The position numbers and the translations under genes are program-made. This document shows positions 24,652 to 32,807 of a DNA stretch of 64,000 nucleotides, piece by piece; the first letter of the stretch is position 1, and every line of letters starts with the position of its first letter. The stretch comes from Lentzea californiensis (GTDB lineage: Bacteria > Actinomycetota > Actinomycetes > Mycobacteriales > Pseudonocardiaceae), in contig NZ_JANBBE010000009.1 of assembly GCF_024648825.1 (NCBI RefSeq), positions 1 through 64,000 of the forward strand. Direction: 5' to 3'. The notes under the pieces were generated by a model, which did no database searches, was not told the DNA's origin, and saw only the letters and a list, made by a program, of their open reading frames with translations.

Positions 24652-25308
24652 CTAGCGCTGCCACACCTGCACGGCGAGGACCGCCGAGGCGTCGGAGTCG
24701 AAGGACGACAGCGTGGAGTTCTTGACGCGGATCCAGCCGACCTGGCCGGTGGAGGTCTCGAAGCAGTACTGCGTGCCCGGAACCGCGGGAAAGATCGAGG
24801 GGTCGGTGTTCTCCCCGCCGGCGACGGCCTCGGTGCACCGCTCCTGGGCCTTCTGCTCGTGACCGCGGTCGGTGAAGAAGCCACTTCCGTTGGCGTACAG
24901 GAGGTTGGTCCTGTCCAAGTAGAGGTCGGCCTCACCGTTGGCGCCGTCGCCGCCGGTGGCCTTCGGATCGTCCCCGTCGACGTCCACGCCGGTTCCGCGG
25001 GTCAGGCGAACCTCTTTCGCCCGCGAACCGCTCACCGGCGTGGTCGCCCGGCTCGACGTGGTCGTCACGGTGCCGTCCGGCGCGGTCACCGGCGACCCGT
25101 CCGTCTGGACCAGCTTCCACACGGCGAACCCGGCGAGCAGGGTCATCACCACGCCGGCGATCACACCGAAAGCCCCCAGGCTGACCGTCGTGGACCGCGA
25201 TCTGTCGATGACGTTGCCCAGCCGCGCGTCCCCGTGGATCTCGCCCGCCTGGAAGACGGTCCCAGAACCCTGCGCGTGCGCCTCGTTGCGGATCTCCGGT
25301 CCGGTCAT
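24652..25308 (-). CDS. Single-pass membrane protein with N-terminal RHIM-like motif
   Basis: A 218-aa protein. Residues 14-26 read GSGTVFQAGEIHG, fitting the G-x-V-x-Q-x-G-x-I core of RHIM-like amyloid signalling motifs seen at the termini of actinobacterial NLR and effector proteins. A membrane helix follows (about 40-65), then a Thr/Ser-rich linker and a roughly 120-residue extracellular domain with two Cys (QERCTEAV, QYCFETST), beta-rich, ending FDSDASAVLAVQVWQR. The ATG has GAGGACG upstream. Topology would place the motif in the cytosol and the domain outside: a possible receptor. No family match is recalled for the outer domain. Confidence 0.7.
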   Translation of the reverse strand: MTGPEIRNEAHAQGSGTVFQAGEIHGDARLGNVIDRSRSTTVSLGAFGVIAGVVMTLLAGFAVWKLVQTDGSPVTAPDGTVTTTSSRATTPVSGSRAKEVRLTRGTGVDVDGDDPKATGGDGANGEADLYLDRTNLLYANGSGFFTDRGHEQKAQERCTEAVAGGENTDPSIFPAVPGTQYCFETSTGQVGWIRVKNSTLSSFDSDASAVLAVQVWQR

Positions 25309-25627
25309 GTCCCGTCCTCGTTCGTTGCTGAATGGATCACTCGCCGGGGATGGTCCACGTGAGTCGAAGACGGCGCTGAGATCTCCAGACCAGGCCAGTC
25401 GTCAGAGAAGCGAATCGGAGCGCGCTCCCGCAACGTTTCACCGCCCGGAGGCGCAGAACACCCGCGAAGCCTGTGGGCTGCGGAGATCGTCGGGAATTCC
25501 AGCCGGTGACGACTTCGCGATCTCCACGGTCCGCGTGGAGCCAGGGGCCGTCCCAGGGCACGAAACCGCAACTGGGACTAGCGCATACCGAAGATTGCAT
25601 ACAGTATGGACGCAGGAGGTGCAGACG
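25309..25627. promoter_or_regulatory. 319-bp intergenic region carrying the exact GntR operator for formate dehydrogenase genes
   Basis: No convincing gene lies here, although one minus-strand frame is open. ATTGCATACAGTAT at 25594-25607 is the exact reverse complement of the panE operator and ends 20 bases before the formate dehydrogenase ATG, the same spacing as at panE. GCATACCG at 25583-25590 is a second half-site. The SD is GGAGGTG just before the start. Confidence 0.8.
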
Positions 25628-27553
25628 ATGAGCAGGCGGAAGAAGACCGAGCCCTACGTGCGGCTGACCCAGCCACTGGTGCGCGACGCGGGAGTCCTGC
25701 GGCCGGCCACCTGGGACGAGGCGCTGGACAAGGCAGCAGAGGGCTTCCGCAGGAACGTGGCCAGCGGCGGCCCGGACGCGTTCGGCATGTTCTCCTGTGC
25801 GAGGGCCACCAACGAGATGAACTACATGGCCCAGAAGTTCACCAGGGCCGTGATCGGGACCAACAACGTCGACAGCTGCAACCGCACCTGTCACGCCCCG
25901 AGCGTGGCCGGGCTGGCCAAGGTGTTCGGCAGCGGTGGCGGAACCTCCTCCTACCAGGAGATCGAGGACGCCGACCTGATCGTGCTCTGGGGGTCGAACG
26001 CACGGGACGCGCACCCGATCTTCTTCCAGCACGTGCTGAAGGCGGTCAACAAGGGCGCGAGGCTGTACGTGGTCGACCCGCGGCTGACCAGCACCGGCAA
26101 GTGGGCGCACGGGTGGTTGCGGCTCAAGGTCGGCACGGACATCCCGCTGGCGCACGCCATCGCGCGGGAGATCATCGCGTCGAACCTCACCAACATGTCG
26201 TTCGTCGAGCGGGCCACCGAGGGCTTCCAGGAGTTCGTGAAGGCCGTCGAGCCGTGGACGTTGCCGGTCGCCGAACTCGAGACCGGGGTGCCGGCCGCGC
26301 TCATCCGCGAACTCGCGCACGCCTACGCCAAGGCGGATCGCGGTCAGCTCAGCTGGACGCTCGGCATCACCGAGCACCACAACGGCACGAACAACGTGCT
26401 GAGCCTCATCAACCTGGCGCTGCTGACCGGGCAGGTCGGGCGGTACGGCGCCGGGCTGAACCCGTTGCGCGGGCAGAACAACGTGCAGGGCGGCGGCGAC
26501 ATGGGCGCCATCCCCGACCGGCTGCCCGGCTTCCAGGACATCACCGATCCCGGCGTCGCCAAGAAGTTCAACGACGCGTGGGGCTCGAACTTCAAGGCCT
26601 CCAAGGGCTGGAACCTCACCCAGATGCTGGAGGCGATGGAACGCGGTGACATGACCACCGTGTACATCGTCGGCGAGAACCCCGTGCAGTCCGAGGCCGA
26701 CTGCGAGCACACGATCAAGCGACTGTCCAACCTGGACCACGTCGTGGTGCAGGACATCTTCCTCACCAAGACCGCGCAGCTCGCGCACGTCGTGCTGCCC
26801 GCCGCCGCGGCCTGGTGCGAGACCGACGGCACGTTCACGAACAGCGAGCGCCGGGTTCAGCGAGTCAGGAAAGCACTCACTCCGCCCGAGGGTGCGCGCG
26901 ACGACATCGAGATCATGGGCGAGATCGCGACGCGGCTCGGCGCGGACTGGCAGCACAAGACCGGCCAGGACGTGTGGGACGAGCTGCGCAGCCTGTCACC
27001 GATCCACACCGGCATGACCTACGACCGGCTCGAGGAGCTCGGCGGCATCCAGTGGCCGTGCCCGGACGAGGACTCCCTCGAACCCAGCTTCCTGCACGGC
27101 CGGTTGTGGGAGGAGGACCCGGTGAAGCGCGGCATGCCCGCGACGTTCTCGCCGGTGCCGCACAGCCCGCCCGTCGACGAGCTGACCGACGAGTTCCCGT
27201 TCCGGCTCACCACCGGGCGGCGGCTCGACTCCTACAACACCGGTGTGCAGTCGGCCGGGTTCGAGTCGCCGCTGCGCATGGGCGAGACGCTCGACCTGTG
27301 CCCGCAGGACGCCGAGACGCTCGGGGTCGCCGCGGGCGAGGAAGTGCAGATCACCAGCCGGCGCGGGCAGATCCAGGCGCCGGTGCGGATCGACGACGGA
27401 CTGACGCCGGGCCTGGTGTTCATGACGTTCCACTTCCCGGACGAGATCGACGTCAACGTGCTCACGATCGAGGCGACCTGCCCGATCGCGGGAACGGCCG
27501 AGTACAAGGCCGCGGCAATCCGCATCGACAAGCTTCCGGTGAAGGTGGGCTGA
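25628..27553 (+). CDS. Formate dehydrogenase catalytic subunit, molybdopterin part only
   Basis: A 641-aa molybdopterin oxidoreductase that would take electrons from formate at a bis-MGD molybdenum (or tungsten) centre. Formate-dehydrogenase signatures: NNVDSCNRTCHAPSVAGL with the metal-ligand Cys88 and adjacent catalytic His89, GSNARDAHPIFF, LNPLRGQNNVQGGGDMGA, and the C-terminal MGD domain (PFRLTTGRRLDSYNTG, MTFHFPDEIDVNVLTIEA). Unlike usual FdhA/FdsA it has no N-terminal [4Fe-4S] domain; it begins at RLTQPLVRDAG. The missing clusters are encoded by the third gene of this operon. The frame runs far upstream, but the ATG at 25628 has a strong SD and sits behind the operator. Confidence 0.9.
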   Translation: MSRRKKTEPYVRLTQPLVRDAGVLRPATWDEALDKAAEGFRRNVASGGPDAFGMFSCARATNEMNYMAQKFTRAVIGTNNVDSCNRTCHAPSVAGLAKVFGSGGGTSSYQEIEDADLIVLWGSNARDAHPIFFQHVLKAVNKGARLYVVDPRLTSTGKWAHGWLRLKVGTDIPLAHAIAREIIASNLTNMSFVERATEGFQEFVKAVEPWTLPVAELETGVPAALIRELAHAYAKADRGQLSWTLGITEHHNGTNNVLSLINLALLTGQVGRYGAGLNPLRGQNNVQGGGDMGAIPDRLPGFQDITDPGVAKKFNDAWGSNFKASKGWNLTQMLEAMERGDMTTVYIVGENPVQSEADCEHTIKRLSNLDHVVVQDIFLTKTAQLAHVVLPAAAAWCETDGTFTNSERRVQRVRKALTPPEGARDDIEIMGEIATRLGADWQHKTGQDVWDELRSLSPIHTGMTYDRLEELGGIQWPCPDEDSLEPSFLHGRLWEEDPVKRGMPATFSPVPHSPPVDELTDEFPFRLTTGRRLDSYNTGVQSAGFESPLRMGETLDLCPQDAETLGVAAGEEVQITSRRGQIQAPVRIDDGLTPGLVFMTFHFPDEIDVNVLTIEATCPIAGTAEYKAAAIRIDKLPVKVG

Positions 27554-29338
27554 GTGGATCTCAAACTGCTCGACGTCGAGCCGTCCGAGGCCGAACGCGT
27601 CGTCGTGGACCTGTTCACCGGCATGGGCCGGGACCAGCTGTTGCCCGCTTTGCACGCGGTCAACGACAGGGTCGGCTGGATCAGCCAGGGCGCGCTGAAC
27701 CACATCTGCCGCGTCCTGCACGTTCCTCCGGCCGAGGCGTACGGGGTGGCGAGTTTCTACTCGCTGTTCTCGCTGTCCGAACGGCCGGCGAAGGTCGTGC
27801 ACGTCTGCGTCGACCTGGCCTGCCAGGTCAACGGCGCGAAGTCGTTGTGCGACAGGCTGACCGGCGAGCTCGGTCCGGCGGGGGCGAAGAGCGGCTGGTT
27901 GCGCAGCCCGTGTCTCGGGGTGTGCGAGAAGGCTCCGGTCGCGCTCGCGTTCGAGGCGGGGGAGGTGGCGGCGGAGCAGCTCCTGGCGCCCACCACCGCC
28001 GAGGAGGTGCTCGCGGTGGCGGCCGCCGGTCCCTCCCACGTGGACGGTGGGCGTGCGGAGGTACCGCAGGCCGGTTCCCCCGGCCTGCGGCTGCTCGAGC
28101 GGGTCGGCGTCGTCGACCCGGAGTCGCTCGACGACTACCGGGCGACGGGCGGCTATGCGGCGTTGCGGACGGCACTCCTCTTGGGGCCGTCCGGGGTGAT
28201 CCGCGAGGTCACCGACGCCAAGCTGATGGGCCGCGGCGGTGCGGCGTTCCCGACGGGACGCAAGTGGGACGCGACCGCCCGCCAGCCCGTGCGCCCGCAT
28301 TACCTGGTGTGCAACGCGGACGAGAGCGAGCCCGGCACGTTCAAGGACCGCCTGCTGATGGAGGGTGACCCGTACGCGGTGATCGAGTCGATGACGATCG
28401 CCGGGTTCGCGGCCGGCTGCTCGCGCGGCTACCTCTACCTGCGCGGCGAGTACCCGCAGGCGCTGCACCTGCTGCGCAACGCCATCGCCAGGGCTCGCGA
28501 GCGCAACTACCTCGGCGAGAACATCATGGGCCACGAGGGTTTCTCGTTCGACATCGAGATCCGCCGCGGCGCGGGCGCGTACATCTGCGGCGAGGAAACG
28601 GCGATCTTCAACTCCATCGAGGGCTTCCGCGGTGAACCGAGGTCGAAGCCCCCGTTCCCGGTGGAGTCGGGGCTCTTCGGCAAACCGACGGTGGTCAACA
28701 ACGTGGAGACGCTGGTCAACGTGCCGGTGATCCTCACGGAGGGGTGCGAGGCCTACACCCGCATCGGCACCTCCGGCTCGGCGGGCCCGAAGCTGTTCTG
28801 CCTGTCGGGCAACGTCAGTCGTCCGGGCGTGTACGAGGTGCCGTTCGGCACCACGCTCGGGGAACTCCTCGACCTGGCGGGTGGCGTGCCGCCAGGCCGG
28901 GAGCTGCGAGCGGTACTGCTCGGCGGGGCGGCAGGCGGGTTCGTCCGCCCGGACGAGCTCGACCTGCCGCTCACCATGGAGGACGCGCGGGCGGCGAACA
29001 CCACGCTCGGCTCCGGAGTCGTGCTGGTGCTCGACGACACGGCCGACCTGGGCAGCTTCCTGTTGCGCATCGCCGCGTTCTTCCGCGACGAGTCGTGCGG
29101 TCAGTGCGTGCCGTGCCGGATCGGCACCGTGCGCCAGGAGGAGGCGATGCACCGGCTGGTGGGCAAACGCCCGCTCAGCACGAGCGCGGAGGATCTCCAG
29201 TTGTTGCGGGAGGTCGGGCAGGTCATGCGCGACTCGTCCATCTGCGGTCTGGGCCAGACAGCCTGGAACGCCATCGAGTCAGCCCTCGACCGGTTGGGCT
29301 GTATTGAATCATTCGGGCAAGAGGAGGCCAGGTCATGA
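27554..29338 (+). CDS. NuoE-NuoF fusion, NAD-reducing diaphorase subunit of formate dehydrogenase
   Basis: A 594-aa fusion. Residues 1-150 are the NuoE/FdsG-like [2Fe-2S] thioredoxin fold with Cys85, Cys90, Cys120, Cys124 (VCVDLACQVNG ... CLGVCEKAP). Residues about 180-590 are NuoF/FdsB-like: GRGGAAFPTG (227-235) for NADH/FMN, CNADESEPGTFKDR, GAGAYICGEETA, and SCGQCVPCRIGT (Cys515, 518, 521) for a [4Fe-4S] cluster. It passes electrons from formate to NAD+. The GTG follows the catalytic-subunit stop with no gap, and its stop overlaps the next ATG. Confidence 0.92.
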   Translation: MDLKLLDVEPSEAERVVVDLFTGMGRDQLLPALHAVNDRVGWISQGALNHICRVLHVPPAEAYGVASFYSLFSLSERPAKVVHVCVDLACQVNGAKSLCDRLTGELGPAGAKSGWLRSPCLGVCEKAPVALAFEAGEVAAEQLLAPTTAEEVLAVAAAGPSHVDGGRAEVPQAGSPGLRLLERVGVVDPESLDDYRATGGYAALRTALLLGPSGVIREVTDAKLMGRGGAAFPTGRKWDATARQPVRPHYLVCNADESEPGTFKDRLLMEGDPYAVIESMTIAGFAAGCSRGYLYLRGEYPQALHLLRNAIARARERNYLGENIMGHEGFSFDIEIRRGAGAYICGEETAIFNSIEGFRGEPRSKPPFPVESGLFGKPTVVNNVETLVNVPVILTEGCEAYTRIGTSGSAGPKLFCLSGNVSRPGVYEVPFGTTLGELLDLAGGVPPGRELRAVLLGGAAGGFVRPDELDLPLTMEDARAANTTLGSGVVLVLDDTADLGSFLLRIAAFFRDESCGQCVPCRIGTVRQEEAMHRLVGKRPLSTSAEDLQLLREVGQVMRDSSICGLGQTAWNAIESALDRLGCIESFGQEEARS

Positions 29339-30258
29339 CCATCGTCGAGATCGGCCTGCCGAAGCGCCTGGTCGAGCTGACCCTGGACGGCGAGTCCGTG
29401 CGCGTGCCGGAAGGCGCCACGATCCTGGACGCCTGCACCGCCAAGGGGAAGTCGATCCCGACGCTCTGCTACGGCGACACCCTGAAGCCGGCAAACGCTT
29501 GCCGCGTCTGCATGGTCGAGGTCGAGGGCGCCCGCACGCTCGTGCCGTCGTGCTCGCGCAAGGTCGAGCCGGGCATGGTCGTGCACACGGAGTCCGAGCG
29601 CACGAAGCACAGCCGCAAGCTGGTGCTGGAACTTCTCGGGTCCGCGTCGGACCTCTCCACCACGCCGCACGTGGACGAGTGGATGTCCGCGTGCGGTGCC
29701 GACCCCTCCCGCTTCGGCCCGCCGGCACCGCCGTCGGACGACCGGGACGACCGCCGGGCGGGTGAGCACGACGAACCCGACGGCCAGACCGCCGCCACCG
29801 TGCGGCAACCGATCAAAGTGGACAATCCGCTGTACGTCCGCGACCTGGGCAAGTGCATCCTGTGTTACAAGTGCGTCGACGCGTGCGGCGACCAGTGGCA
29901 GAACACCTTCGCGATCTCGGTGGCCGGCCGCGGCTTCGACTCGCGGATCTCCACGGAGTTCTCCACCCCGCTACCCGAAAGCGCTTGCGTCTACTGCGGG
30001 AACTGCATCGAGGTCTGCCCGACGGGTGCGCTGAGCTTCAAGCGCGAGCACGACAAGCGCGAGGACGGCACCTGGGACGAAGAGGCCCAGACGCAGACCA
30101 CGACCATCTGCACGTTCTGCGGGGTCGGGTGCAACCTCACCCTGCACGTGCAGGACAACGAGATCGTGAAGGTCACGTCGCCGCACGAAAGCACGGTCAC
30201 GCACGGAAACCTGTGCATCAAGGGCCGTTTCGGCTGGCAGCACGTGCAAAACCGCTGA
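29335..30258 (+). CDS. Iron-sulfur subunit of formate dehydrogenase: 2Fe-2S, two 4Fe-4S and the detached MopB Fe-S domain
   Basis: A 307-aa electron-wire protein. It has a ferredoxin/NuoG-like [2Fe-2S] site (Cys45, 56, 59, 73), two [4Fe-4S] motifs CILCYKCVDAC (174-184) and CVYCGNCIEVC (218-228), and at the C-terminus CTFCGVGCNLTL...NLCIKGRFGW (Cys259, 262, 266, 294), which is the N-terminal [4Fe-4S] domain normally fused to the formate dehydrogenase catalytic chain. So the usual single FdsA chain is cut in two and the gene order is swapped. It ends right where the catalytic protein would normally continue. A 20-residue acidic linker (about 130-155) separates the 2Fe-2S and 4Fe-4S parts. Confidence 0.92.
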   Translation: MTIVEIGLPKRLVELTLDGESVRVPEGATILDACTAKGKSIPTLCYGDTLKPANACRVCMVEVEGARTLVPSCSRKVEPGMVVHTESERTKHSRKLVLELLGSASDLSTTPHVDEWMSACGADPSRFGPPAPPSDDRDDRRAGEHDEPDGQTAATVRQPIKVDNPLYVRDLGKCILCYKCVDACGDQWQNTFAISVAGRGFDSRISTEFSTPLPESACVYCGNCIEVCPTGALSFKREHDKREDGTWDEEAQTQTTTICTFCGVGCNLTLHVQDNEIVKVTSPHESTVTHGNLCIKGRFGWQHVQNR

Positions 30259-30282
30259 TCAAGCATCCGGGAGGGCGCTCCG

Positions 30283-31824
30283 ATGTCGTTGATCCTCAAG
30301 CCAGGAACCTCGTGGAACGACGTGTACGCGCGATGCGTGTCCGTTGCACCCGAGGCCTTCCAGGACGATCGGCTGCTCAACCACTTCGGCGGCGAGTGGA
30401 GTCGTTCCGGCGAACCGGTGCCCGCCACCAGTCCGGTCGACGGTTCCACCATCGCGGGCCCGCCGTTCCTCGACTTCGACGTCGCGGGACGGGCGGTCGT
30501 CGCGGCCGTCGACCAGCACATCGAGTGGCGCAACGTGTCCCTGGCGGACCGCAAGGCGCGGGTGTCGGAGGCGTTGGACGCACTCACCGAGCACCGCGAC
30601 CTGCTGTCGTTGTTGCTGGTGTGGGAGATAGGCAAGCCGTGGCGGCTCGCCACGGCCGACGTCGACCGCTGCATCGAGGGCGTGCGCTGGTACGTCGAGG
30701 AGATCGACTCGATGCTGGCCGGCCGTTCGCCGCTGAACGGCCCGGTCAGCAACATCGCCTCGTGGAACTACCCGATGAGCGTGCTGATGCACGCGATGCT
30801 GGTGCAGGTGCTGGCGGGCAACGCCGTCATCGCCAAGGCACCGACGGACGGCGGTGTCAGCTGCCTGACGCTGGCGACCGCGCTGGCCGTCCGGTCGGGG
30901 CTGCCGCTGACGCTCGTGTCCGGCAGCGGGAGCGAGCTCGCGCCGGTGCTGGCCGGGTCGTCATTCCTGGGCTGCGTGTCCTTTGTGGGCGGTCGCGACG
31001 TCGGCAGCTCCATCGCGACGCGCCTGGTCGACTCCAACCGGCGGCACGTGCTGGAGCAGGAGGGCCTGAACTGCTGGGGTGTGTGGGAGACCGACTCCTG
31101 GGAGATGCTCGGCACGCAGATCCGCAAGGCGTTCGACTACGGCAAGCAGCGCTGCACCGCCTACCCGCGGTACGTCGTGCAGCGGTCGCTGTTCGACGAG
31201 TTCCTCAACGTCTACCTGCCCGCGGTGCGGGACGTGAGGTTCGGGCACCCGCTCGCCGTCGCCGCACCCGATGACGAGCCGCCGGAGCTCGACTTCGGAC
31301 CGTTGATCAACGACGCGAAGGCCAAGGAGCTCGGCGACGTCGTGGACGAGGCGATCCGGGCCGGCGGGGTGCCGCTGTACCGGGGAACGGCGGACTCCGG
31401 CCGGTTCCTGCCGGGCCAGCAGACCGCCGCGTACCTGGCGCCGGTCGCGATCCTCGACCCGCCGCGCTCGTCGGTGCTGCACCACGCCGAGCCGTTCGGG
31501 CCGGTCGACACGATCGTCCTGGTCGACACCGAGGCCGAGCTGCTGGCCGCGATGAACGCCTCGAACGGCGCGCTGGTCGCGTCTCTGGCCTGCGACGACG
31601 AGGCCACCGCGCGGCGGCTGAGCGAGGACGTGCAGGCGTTCAAGGTCGGCATCAACAAGCCCCGGTCGAGGGGTGACCGGGACGAGGTGTTCGGCGGTCG
31701 CGGCGCCTCCTGGCGCGGCGCGTTCGTCGGCGGCTCGCTGCTGGTCCACGCCGTCACCGAGGGCCCGCCCGACGAACGGCCGTACGGCAACTTCCCCTCC
31801 TACTCGCTCTACCCGCCGACGTGA
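30283..31824 (+). CDS. Aldehyde dehydrogenase superfamily protein with divergent active-site motifs
   Basis: A 513-aa member of the ALDH superfamily. Recognisable elements are the substrate/cofactor segments SNIASWNYPMSVLMHAMLVQVLAGNAVIAKAP, FVGGRDVGSSIA, LEQEGLNCWGVWE (where ELGG is usual), KQRCTAYPRYVVQ holding the candidate catalytic Cys, and EPFGPVDTIV. The motif variants suggest a non-standard substrate, perhaps an acyl-CoA-linked or short aldehyde. SD GGGAGGGCG precedes the ATG, 24 bases after the Fe-S subunit, so it is in the formate dehydrogenase operon. Confidence 0.82.
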   Translation: MSLILKPGTSWNDVYARCVSVAPEAFQDDRLLNHFGGEWSRSGEPVPATSPVDGSTIAGPPFLDFDVAGRAVVAAVDQHIEWRNVSLADRKARVSEALDALTEHRDLLSLLLVWEIGKPWRLATADVDRCIEGVRWYVEEIDSMLAGRSPLNGPVSNIASWNYPMSVLMHAMLVQVLAGNAVIAKAPTDGGVSCLTLATALAVRSGLPLTLVSGSGSELAPVLAGSSFLGCVSFVGGRDVGSSIATRLVDSNRRHVLEQEGLNCWGVWETDSWEMLGTQIRKAFDYGKQRCTAYPRYVVQRSLFDEFLNVYLPAVRDVRFGHPLAVAAPDDEPPELDFGPLINDAKAKELGDVVDEAIRAGGVPLYRGTADSGRFLPGQQTAAYLAPVAILDPPRSSVLHHAEPFGPVDTIVLVDTEAELLAAMNASNGALVASLACDDEATARRLSEDVQAFKVGINKPRSRGDRDEVFGGRGASWRGAFVGGSLLVHAVTEGPPDERPYGNFPSYSLYPPT

Positions 31825-32807
31825 CGTACCGGGCGGACCTGCTCCGCATCGTGCAGACCGTGGTGGCACCGAACGCCGCGGACGTCGACCAGCACTCCAG
31901 GTTCCCGCGCGCCGCCGTGAACGCCCTGGGCGCGCGGGGCCTGCTGGGCATGACGATCTCCCGCACGGCCGGCGGGGGAGGCCAGGACGCCCGGTCGGCC
32001 GGCAGGGTGGTCGAGGAGGTCGCCAAGGTCTGCGGCGCAACGGCTTCCGTGCTGCGCTCGCACTACTCCGCGGCCGCCGTGCTCGACCGCTCGGGCCCGC
32101 ACTGGTTGCGGACCGAGATCGCGGCGGGCCGGCACCTGTCGACGCTGGCGGCTTTCGGTCCGTCCGGCGAGATGTCGACGCACGGCGATGTCGTGCAGGT
32201 GCGGGCGTGCAAGAGCTGGGTGATCGCGGCCGGCGAGGCGGACAGCTACGTCTGGTCGTGCGGCACGGCGTTGTGGCTCGTCCCCGCGGAGGCACCGGGG
32301 CTGCTGGTCCCGGCCGATCACGCCGGGATGGGCCTGCGAGGCACCGTCGCCACCTGTGTGGAGGCGGATCCCGTGCGAGTGCCCGCGTCGAACCGGCTGT
32401 GGTCGGAGGAGCTGGCGTTCCCGTGGTTCATGGTGCTGGGGGCCGCGGTGTCGCTGGGGCTGATGGAGGGCTCGCTGGCGGCGGCCGTCGGGCACCTCGG
32501 CGGCGGTGATCCGCGCACCCGGTCCGACCTGGCCCGGATGCGGCTGCGCACCGACGCGCTCCGGGTGCTGTACAACGACACGCTGTCCGCGGTGACGTGG
32601 CATCCGGAACGGTCCGCCGACCGCGTCCGGCTGCTGGCGGTCACCGCGACCGAGGCCGCCGTCGCGGTGACGGACCTGGCGATGAAGGTGTGCGGGGACG
32701 CGGCCTTCCGCCGCGATCTCGGCATCGAGCGCCGGTTCCGGGACGCGCGGGCGGCGGCGGCGATCGAGCCGGCGGTGGACGTCCTGCTGGACTCAGTCGA
32801 GATTTGA
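31821..32807 (+). CDS. Short acyl-CoA dehydrogenase-like protein
   Basis: A 328-aa protein, some 50 residues shorter than typical acyl-CoA dehydrogenases. The N-terminal helical part (FPRAAVNALGARGLLGMTI), the central beta domain and the C-terminal FAD/helical part (DLAMKVCGDAAFRRDLGIERRFRDARAAAAIEPAVDV) are recognisable; a Glu is kept where the catalytic base lies in the family. The GTG overlaps the ALDH stop (GTGA), so the two are translationally coupled and probably act in one pathway; the substrate is unknown. The 3' end overlaps the thiopeptide gene lazF by 15 bp, convergent. Confidence 0.8.
   Translation: MTYRADLLRIVQTVVAPNAADVDQHSRFPRAAVNALGARGLLGMTISRTAGGGGQDARSAGRVVEEVAKVCGATASVLRSHYSAAAVLDRSGPHWLRTEIAAGRHLSTLAAFGPSGEMSTHGDVVQVRACKSWVIAAGEADSYVWSCGTALWLVPAEAPGLLVPADHAGMGLRGTVATCVEADPVRVPASNRLWSEELAFPWFMVLGAAVSLGLMEGSLAAAVGHLGGGDPRTRSDLARMRLRTDALRVLYNDTLSAVTWHPERSADRVRLLAVTATEAAVAVTDLAMKVCGDAAFRRDLGIERRFRDARAAAAIEPAVDVLLDSVEI

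Noticed and set aside
25305..25571. 88-codon minus-strand open frame between the RHIM-like gene and the formate dehydrogenase
   Set aside because: Overlaps a promoter region, lacks a good ribosome site and has shadow-like composition.
24938..25627. In-frame upstream extension of the formate dehydrogenase gene by about 230 codons
   Set aside because: It runs antisense through the RHIM-like gene and across the operator; the ATG at 25628 has a strong ribosome site and matches the start of the molybdopterin domain.
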